NCBI GenBank assembly: GCA_016271365.2
Contig: CM028129.1
Span: 843,218,001 to 843,282,000, forward strand
Length of the DNA: 64,000 nucleotides
Reading direction: 5' to 3'
Origin: Neoceratodus forsteri
Taxonomy: Eukaryota > Chordata > Ceratodontiformes > Ceratodontidae
Numbering within the stretch: the first letter of the stretch is position 1; the number at the start of each line of letters is the position of its first letter. Below are positions 57,350 to 64,000 of the stretch, piece after piece. Under the pieces are notes generated by a model that was given only the letters and a program-made list of their open reading frames with translations, was not told the DNA's origin and searched no databases. The translations under genes and the position numbers were made by a program.

Positions 57350-58392
57350 ACCCCAACAGCATAATCCCGACATTTAGAAAACCGATATATACACAATACC
57401 GACACCATAATCCCGACATTCAAAAATCCGACTTTAGGACAGTTTACCACAGATCCTTGCTGATGCCAGGATTTAGAGTGACTTTTCAGCCCAAAGTAGG
57501 ATTTTGTATTTCCGTGAACTAAGCAGGATGTTATTTACTGTTATTTTGCAGCCCGTCCCACAAATGTCCCTCCGAAGTTGTGAGCAACAATTAGAGTTAG
57601 GAAACAGTGTTTTATAGTGCTCAGATAACTCACAGTAGCTTATATAAGATCTGCTGCAGCCACTCATGAACTGTAATATACATATTACATACCACAACCA
57701 CTCCAGATGTCAATGCCAGTGAGCTGCAGAAGTGCTACTGTGAGTTATCTCAGAATCACTGGAAGCAAATTATGCTGAAGACATTTAATGCAAAGCAAGC
57801 TGAGGGAGACAGAGTATTGCCCCTTGCATTTATCTAATTGCAGATGTTATAAGTTGGCCTAATCATTACCAGGATGATTATTTGTTTGTCATGAGTAGTA
57901 TCTGTCAGTAAATACCAGTTGAAACACCATATTTATTGATTTCTTTCTTGCAAACTACTCTTATGCATACCAGTAATCCTCTTTATTTCATTTTATTTTT
58001 TAAAACTCTGAGTAGTTACCTAATTACAAAAGTGGCATAAAGACACGGTGCCCTCAGCGACAGATCTGGTTATTTAAAGTACCAGAACCTGATAGATCAG
58101 CGCCTGTGGTACCCTAAAATAACTGAATACTTTTTTGGCAGTAGTCGGGCTCCAGCAAGTTAGCGCACCATAGCAAACAAAAGGGAACATTGTAACAATA
58201 ACAAGAGGTGAGTGTCTGTGAAATATTGAAATTTACTTTTAGGCTGCGGTATCGCTACAGACCCACTACTCGTCGGGATTTCTATTGGTCAGGATTTTAG
58301 CTGTCTGTATTTGGTATGTCGGTCTTACTACCCAGTCAGGATTGTAGTGTCAGGCTTGTTGTTGGGATTTAGTCAGTTGGGATTTCGTAAGG
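57350..58392. mobile_element. Candidate DNA transposon with AATCCCGACA subterminal repeats
   Basis: 57360-57430 holds aatcccgacattt, accgacaccataatcccgac and caaaaatccgac. 58270-58392 holds the same words inverted: gtcgggattt, gtcaggatttt, atgtcggtct, gtcaggattgtagtgtcagg and gttgggattt. Clusters of short inverted words at both ends, 0.9 kb apart, are typical of DNA-transposon subterminal regions. I see no transposase and no exact termini. Confidence 0.45.
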
Positions 58393-58429
58393 ATCCCTTG
58401 GAATGTGCAGAGCGCATGAACTTGCTGGT

Positions 58430-59700
58430 GAAGATGAAGTAAGTACTGATACACCTTAAGAGGTTATGTACTCGGGTGGTCCTTTTGCAGGAACCCAAAC
58501 TACTGTCCCATGATGCAAAGCAACTAAAAAGAGAGTGGAAAGTGGTGGAATTACATAGTTACATAGAAACATAAAACACAGAAACACATAATTTGATGGC
58601 AGATAAGGACTGTTTGGCCCACTTATTCTGCCCATTTCCCTACCTAACGGATAAGCTGCAGATCCTAGTTAACCAACAGCCTACTTCCTCCTACCCCCAC
58701 TAGAATTGCCTTATGTCTGTCCTATGCATTCTTGAATTCCCCCACTGTTTTTGACTCTACAACCTCCTCGGAAAGGCCGTTCCACACATCTACAACCCTC
58801 TCTGTGAAGAAATACTTCCTCACATTATCTCTGAGCCATCCCCTCTCTATCTTCAAATTGTGCCCCCTTGTTCTTGCACATCTCTTTTTCTGAAAGATGA
58901 TACCCTCTTGGACTTTGTTGATTCCCTTGAGGTACTTGAAACTTTCTATCATGTCCCCCCTCTCCCTCCTTTCCTCAAGGCTATACATCTTAAGCTTCTT
59001 TAGACTTTCCTCATATGTCTTCTGGTACAGACCCTGCACAGTTCAGCAAAGCTCAAAAAAAGAGGAGTTCCATTCTTAACCAGTAGTCCCTGCATTGGAA
59101 AATGCAGAAGATGGTGGCAGACACAGGTGGTAGAGGGGTCCTGGCACTACTAGAGGCAGCATCTGGCATGCTGGTTCTGAGTAACCTATACACACCCAAT
59201 TAAGTCTCCCCATCCTTTTTTCTAGTAGTTGGCTGACTGAGCAGTGAAATTCAAAGAAGGTAACACCCCTGTCCTCCTAGGAGGAGATTTTAATTTAGTG
59301 CTGGACTACTCGGTGGACCACAGCTGTGAAGTGATGGAGTCCCACTTAAAGGCTGTAAAGGCAGTAAAGCTGTGGATGTAAGACCAAGTACTCTCAGATA
59401 TCTGGTGGTTACACAGTCCCAGAATCCGAGACTACACATGGTATTCAGCTACACATAAATCTTAGAGCACACTGAACATCTGGCTAGCTTCCCAACCTAT
59501 TCTCCCCATGGTGACAGCTGTCAGCAGTCAGTTGTTGCTCATCTTAGATCATGCCTCACTCCAGATGGACATGTTGTGGGGCCCCACACAAAAAAATCCC
59601 TGTCCTGGTGGTTTTACCCATTGCTGCTGCATGACCAGCAATTTAAAGCCTGGTTACAGGAAGAGGCAACAGCCTACTTCCGTGTTAATAATACAGGAGA
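58430..59700 (+). pseudogene. L1-like ORF2 endonuclease, interrupted by CR1
   Basis: Before the CR1, HLKRLCTRVVLLQEPKLLSH matches the catalytic-Glu block (LQETHL, with Thr changed to Pro here). After it come SKAQKKRSSI, RGVLALLEAASGMLVLSNLY, LLGGDFNLVLDYSVD (GDFN), the phrase RDYTWYSATHKS and LILDHASLQMDMLWG (SDH-like, Ser changed to Leu). The blocks are in the right order and spacing once 58560-59040 is removed. Confidence 0.8.
58560..59040 (-). mobile_element. CR1 3' fragment inside the L1-like endonuclease
   Basis: The - frame 58722-59039 reads MQGLYQKTYEESLKKLKMYS, LEERRERGDMIESFKYLKGI, RTRGHNLKIERG and YFFTERVVDVWNGLSEEVV, CR1 C-terminus. The 3' end at 58560 carries the catagaaac-type repeats. 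It is intact for 106 codons, so it is rather young. Confidence 0.92.
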
Positions 59701-60257
59701 GCCGGCCTGCCGACGCAGCAGTAGCGCTACCACTTGTGATGCCATCGACCCGGGTTCAGGAATGAGCCTGGGAAGATGGAGAGCAAGCGAGGGGGAGAAG
59801 GCTTGAGCGTCCGCAGGACTGCTCACCTTCTCCAGGAGGGAGAGGGGAGTTGGCTCGGTGCTTGACTGTCCTCTGGTGGAAGCCGGAGGTTCAGCAAGCC
59901 CAGAGCAGAGAATGAGGGGTTGGGATGTGGTGGACGTTGGCAATGACGCCTTGACATCAGGTGCACACCATGTCCAGAACAGGGAAAAACAGCACCAGAA
60001 TGCTGAGAGGAAGGAGCGCCAATGCAGACCCTAATGGGTCCTTCCTGCCTGGACTACAGGGAACCCAATGAAACAAGAAGCATCAGGGTGTACGGGCCCC
60101 ACCTCTTACCCGCCTGTGGGGTATAGCCATGGCTCCATGGGAGTTCACTGCAGAATCAGGTAAGGAGGTGAAGCAGGGTGGCAATTGAGTGTCTCCCGAT
60201 GGAGCAGGGTTCTGGTGCAAGGGAGGAGGAAAAAATAGAAAGTAAAAAAATAAATAG
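59701..60257 (+). mobile_element. Long SINE, copy 3, with perfect 13 bp target duplication
   Basis: ATAATACAGGAGA occurs at 59688-59700 and 60258-60270, exactly flanking a 557 bp insert. The insert begins gccggcctgccgacgcagca, carries a B-box-like gacccgggttcaggaatgag, and ends in an A-rich tail (gtaaaaaaataaatag). Removing the insert and one duplication restores the reading from FRVNNTGE to the following TSVNTLREA. It shares ordered blocks with copies 1 and 2. Confidence 0.92.
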
Positions 60258-60270
60258 ATAATACAGGAGA

Positions 60271-60950
60271 AACCTCTGTGAACACCCTAAGAGAAGCTTT
60301 CAAGGCTGCCATTAGAGGGCTGATGACTGGTTTCTACTGCACGCAGGAGAAAAGAAAGAGAGATGGAGCTAGCAAACCTAGAGTCCAACTTAAAACTTAA
60401 GGAAGCAGAGTTCAAGGAGCAACTGAAGGGAGACACAAACTTCCCTCTTCATGCAGAGATACTTAAGCTTTGTCTGGAAATAGACTCCCTCCTAGCCAGA
60501 AAGGCAGAGCTATCTATTCTGATGTTCTGACATAAATACTGTGACAGTGGTGAATGATGTAGCATGATCCTGGCTTACCATTTGAAAAAAACAGCAGGCT
60601 GAACACCATATTACTGGACTTAAGGACTCCTCTGGGAAAATCTGTACCCAAGAAGGTAGTACTGGCAGTACTATGAAAGAGTTCTACAACTCAACACCAG
60701 TATCCAATGCTCCTCAGATAGAAACTTTCCTAAGAACTCTTTACTGAAACTGTTGGCTGAGGAAGCTCAGGCACTAGAAGCCCCACTCACAGTCACCGAG
60801 ATTGAAACAGCTCTAAAAGTTCTCAATCCTTGAAAGACACCCAGATGGGACAGCTTCCCAGCTTAACTTTTACAACTACTTTCACCAGTAATATGCCCTA
60901 TCCTGCAATGCTTTTATGAGGAATTAATGGCTGCAGGCTCCTTTCCTTAG
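60271..60950 (+). pseudogene. L1-like ORF2 linker between endonuclease and RT
   Basis: Text reads TSVNTLREAFKAAIRGLMTG, then ELANLESNLKLKEAEFKEQL (a charged helical stretch), ILAYHLKKTAG and, later, LTVTEIETALKVLNP, the usual segment just before RT block 0. Stops interrupt it several times. Confidence 0.75.
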
Positions 60951-60956
60951 ACAGAG

Positions 60957-61224
60957 CCAGCCTTAGGGGGGTTGCAAACTGTGCATTTACACAGGGCCCC
61001 AAGAGTAGAGAGGCCCCCCATAAAACTCAGCTGTCCAGTTGGCCTCCTTCATCATGGTCCTATATGTACTAATGTAAGTAAAGTGCAAATATGGTACAAA
61101 ACTAGCTAAAAATTAAGCTAAAGGGAGGCCATGATAGGGATGAGGATGTTCCTTGGGGGCTTCGTGACTTCTGATATGGGGTCCCAGCAAGGAGGTTCAC
61201 ACAGGGCCCTGAAATAGCTAGAGC
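60957..61224. mobile_element. hAT-like MITE, 268 bp
   Basis: The left end CAGAGCCAGCCTTAG and the reverse complement of the right end, CAGTGCTGGCTCTAG, form inverted termini of the CAGNGCYRGC type seen in hAT elements. Subterminal cacagggccc text occurs on both sides (60993 and 61199, inverted). Flanking 8-mers tccttaga and tcccagac agree only partly. RT text jumps across the insert. Confidence 0.65.
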
Positions 61225-62770
61225 CAGCACTGTCCCAGACCATGAGAATGGCAACAATTACTTTCCTCCCTAAAAAGGGCAAATACCTCATGAACCGGGC
61301 TAGCTATCAACCCATCTCTGTTATCATGGTGGGTAGCAAGGTGTTTGCTAAAGCTATGGCCATGAGACTGGTGTCACTGCTGCTGTCCCTGATCCACACA
61401 TCCCAGGTGGGCTTTGTATGAGGAAGGCTTAGCTCCAGCCACCTATGTACAGTAATGAATTTGATCCATTTTGTGAGGGATGCTCCACTCCCACCATTGC
61501 CATAGCCACAGACTTTGAAAAAGCCTTTAACTCGGTTGAATAGGGGTATCTCTACAGAGCACTGGAGCACATGTGTCTCAGCCCTCACGTCCTTTCCAAT
61601 ATACAAGTCATCTACTCTAGCCCTATGGCAAGAGTACTCACCATTTCCACTGTCTTTGATCCATTCACACTAGCAAAGGGGAAGCATCAGAGCAGCTGAC
61701 TTTCATCCCTCCTATTTGTTGTGGCTATAGAGCCCTTGGCGGCAGCAATCCATAGGGACCCTAAGACCCATGGCCTCAAAGTGAGGACAGCACAGCACAA
61801 AATACTGTTCCATGCAGATGATTTACTTGTGCTCACGGATCATGCATCCTGCTCCACTGCTCAGCTCCCATCCCTACTCACATCCTTCTCCACCACTTCT
61901 GGCCTCAAAATCAATTAATCAAACACCCAGATTCTATGCTTGAACTGACACTGTGTGGCTCCCATAATGCAACCCCTGGGTCTGCATTGGGCCACTTAGA
62001 TAATTGCCTATCTGGGTATCAATATCTCCCCTAAGATCACAAAGTTCTGTGAGATAAACTTTACTCCACTCCTGGTGGAGCTACGCACAGAATGTGATAG
62101 ATGGAAATCACTACAACTACCCATGGTAGGGAAGATCGAGGTCATCAAAATGGTAATGGCCACAAAATATTTCCCTTTTTAAGTCACCTACCTGTGCACA
62201 TCTCAAATAAATGGTTTTAAAGCCATAGATAAAATTACTGGTAATTTCCTGCATGAAAGTGGGCAGCCCAAATATAGCCATGCAAGACTCAGATCACATT
62301 GGACCAAGGGGGTTTGGAGCTTCTCTGGTTCAAAGCATACTTCTAGGCTTTATGGTCCTTTAAGACAGCTAAGAGGTTATGCACCCCAGATCAGACACCC
62401 CCCACTTGGTTCAACATTGACACCTCCCAGATACAGGGAGGGGCTTCAACATACTTTTTTCAACCCAAACCACATTTCTGAGAGTGCATCCGACCATTGG
62501 GCAGTTGGTAACCACCTGGAAGATGGTACAATGCAAACTAGGAGTCACTCTATCTCTCCCAGCCCTTTCTCCCCTGTGGGATAACCCCAATATCATAATA
62601 GGGAAAAGCACAGTGAAGTGGGAGAGCTGGGAAAACAAGGCAACCCTTATGGTGAAAGATCTGCTTATCTCTGCATCCGCCTTCTTGGTTTCCTTCTAAG
62701 GACTTCAGTGCACATATCACTTGGACAAAGCAGATTTCTGGCACTATCTACAGTCTATAGTGCACTGGGT
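61225..62770 (+). pseudogene. L1-like ORF2 reverse transcriptase
   Basis: Blocks in order: ATITFLPKKGKYLMNRASYQ, PISVIMVGSKVFAKAMAMRL, HTSQVGFV, an FEKAFNSV-like block A near 61505-61545, and (61721-61918) MAIEPLAAAIHRDP and ILFHADDLLVL, where the YADD Tyr is His. TTSGLKIN and the segment to 62770 follow in several frames. The catalytic Asp pair is retained, but stops make it inactive. Confidence 0.82.
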
Positions 62771-62774
62771 CTCA

Positions 62775-63088
62775 AGTGTTATTTATTTATTTATTGAATT
62801 TTGCTAACCGGGTAAGCCCACTGGGCCTCATGGAGTCCCTTTTTTTAGTGGTGACCCAGGGTTAGTTTACAAAGAATGCAACACAATCTGATAAACAATG
62901 TAACAACAGTTTGGTGAAATACAGAGTGAAACATGTTTATAAGACTATGTTACAGTTGTCAGGCTAATAGTACACTGAAGACAAACAACTAAGCAAGAAA
63001 AATGTCTTTTTAAAGATTGTAAAAAAAAAAGATCAGTCTGTGAGTTATGTAATACCGACAGTGTGATAGTTGTTAATCATTAACATGC
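62775..63088 (-). mobile_element. LINE tail of the TTATTTATTTATTGAATTTTG family, copy 2
   Basis: It starts with TTATTTATTTATTTATTG and shares aattttg, gtaagcccactgggcct and gtggtgacccaggg with 32600-32700. In - orientation it is a 5'-truncated LINE 3' end with an AATAAATAA tail. The L1-like coding text resumes at about 63090. Confidence 0.6.
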
Positions 63089-63888
63089 TAAGGACTTCAA
63101 CGGCTAGTAATAGGGACGATTGGATCAGGGCATGAGAGGGGCTCAAAAGTTAAAGCAATACCGGAAAAACTGCAAAATCTGCCCCGAAGCACCCTCTGGC
63201 AGACTGACTCAAAACAACCAAAGGAAGGGTGGGCAACATATAACGCTATCTTTGGGACAGTATAATCAACCAGATACAGGCAAGATGGCTGGCAAAAGCT
63301 GACATGGAGACAGACTGGGTAGCCTGCTAGAGTCTAACTCATACAACCTTAAGGGACCGCAAGGCCGGGCTGACACAAAACAAGATACTTTACCTCTGGT
63401 ACTGCACACCAGTGGTGCGATATACAATCAACTGTACTCCCAGTGCAGACTGCTGGAGATGCAGGACCCCGGGAGGGGACCTGCACCATATCATATGGCA
63501 ATGTCTGCTAGTGCAGCCCTACTGGCTGCAAGCCACACAGTTTTTGACCAAAGTCTTGTCAGAATCTACAGACATGTCTCTGGAACTACTAATTCCTGGT
63601 TCCTCGGAGGGAGGCCCACACCTACAGGCCATGTCACTTAAATGGATAACAGCTGTGTCAGTAGAGGCAATGTGCCTCAGGATGTGGTACTGGTGCACCT
63701 CAGAGATACCCTCACTTAATAAGAGCCTGACAAATCTGATTTATTCAGCCAAATTTGAAAGGCTCTCCCATCTGAGTAATAATACGCTGGATAATTACTA
63801 TGCCATATGGACACCATTGTTGAATCAGTTTTTTTTTTCCAACTCTTTTTCCCTCCTGTCATTGGAGTGGTAGACTCTCTCAGGCATC
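63089..63888 (+). pseudogene. L1-like ORF2 C-terminal region
   Basis: The frame 63412-63873 is open for 153 codons and carries CWRCRTPGGDLHHIIWQCLL, the Cys/His motif found near the L1 ORF2 C-terminus (CxxC, then HxxWxC). MSLELLIPG, MSLKWITAVSVEAMCLRMWY and KFERLSHLSNNTLDNYYAIW follow. The first in-frame Met at 63412 is not a real start, since the frame continues element text upstream. Confidence 0.82.
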
Positions 63889-64000
63889 GTCCCAGTTGTC
63901 TCCCACCCAGCCTGAACCCTCCCCCCCACTCTGGGTCCTCTCCTGGAGCTCTACAGATGCCTTACCTCTACCTGGCAAGAGATCTCCCTGAATTACCCTT

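Larger units (their letters stand above)
58395..63890 (+). mobile_element. L1-like LINE ORF2, split by four insertions
   Basis: When read through, the order is endonuclease start (58430-58550), [CR1], endonuclease (59041-59700), [SINE], linker (60271-60950), [hAT-like MITE], RT (61225-62770), [LINE tail], C-terminal region (63090-63873). The coding text resumes sensibly after each insertion. Stops and shifts are frequent. Sequence type places it in the L1/Tx1 superfamily, distinct from the Tx1-type copy at 32.8 kb. Confidence 0.85.

Noticed and set aside
59508..59943. Frames spanning 59508-59943 as a separate small gene
   Set aside because: They cross the junction between L1-like endonuclease text and the SINE and therefore read two unrelated sequences.

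Overview
This 64 kb window looks like non-mammalian vertebrate intergenic or intronic DNA built mostly from decayed transposable elements. I find no convincing host gene, tRNA or rRNA. It holds CR1 non-LTR retrotransposons with an esterase ORF1 and 3' ends in TTTCTATG-type repeats, an L2-clade element, a Tx1-clade element with zinc-knuckle ORF1, an L1-like element, MIR-like CORE-SINE sequence and hAT-like MITEs. Together these suggest an amphibian-grade or other large-genome vertebrate. A caecilian is my guess from the form of the CR1 3' ends, with low confidence. All reverse-transcriptase ORFs carry stops or frameshifts, so these are fossils.

Layout. 1-5.3 kb is AT-rich DNA with one MITE-like inverted repeat and a TCTTC microsatellite. 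5.3-8.9 kb is a nearly full-length CR1 on +. 10.4-12.7 kb is an unclassified element with a 194 bp tandem duplication and a hexamer-derived array. 12.8-15.8 kb is a 3 kb terminal-inverted-repeat element filled with 140 bp tandem repeats and split by a reverse-oriented CR1. 17.2-18.0 kb is an almost complete 0.8 kb palindrome. 18.4-21.9 kb is a second CR1 family with PHD-like plus esterase ORF1 and an internal deletion between endonuclease and RT. 22-30 kb is mostly unassigned, with SINEs, a CCATGG-rich patch and an L2-like 3' end carrying a hAT-like MITE.

30-31.5 kb has 65 bp tandem repeats and a CR1 3' fragment. 31.9-41.5 kb holds a Tx1-type element (32.8-38.7 kb), an L2 on - (38.7-40.1 kb), a tRNA-like SINE and CR1 pieces. 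41.5-44.1 kb is a repeat-in-repeat block: a foldback around a tandemly amplified MIR-like SINE, then a 60-65 bp array split by a long SINE. 45.4-47.7 kb has TTAGGGTTGA termini and 276 bp tandem repeats related to the 10.4 kb element. 48.5-50.7 kb is CR1 and L2-like debris. 51.2-52.8 kb is an L1-like ORF1 region, and 58.4-63.9 kb is an L1-like ORF2 interrupted by four later insertions, one with a perfect 13 bp target-site duplication.

The genes do not form a pathway. The useful content is the insertion history and a few repeat structures that I cannot assign to a named family: the 10.4-15.8 kb and 45.4-47.7 kb relatives, the 17.2 kb palindrome and the ~550 bp SINE family. All family calls rest on motifs read by eye, with no database search.
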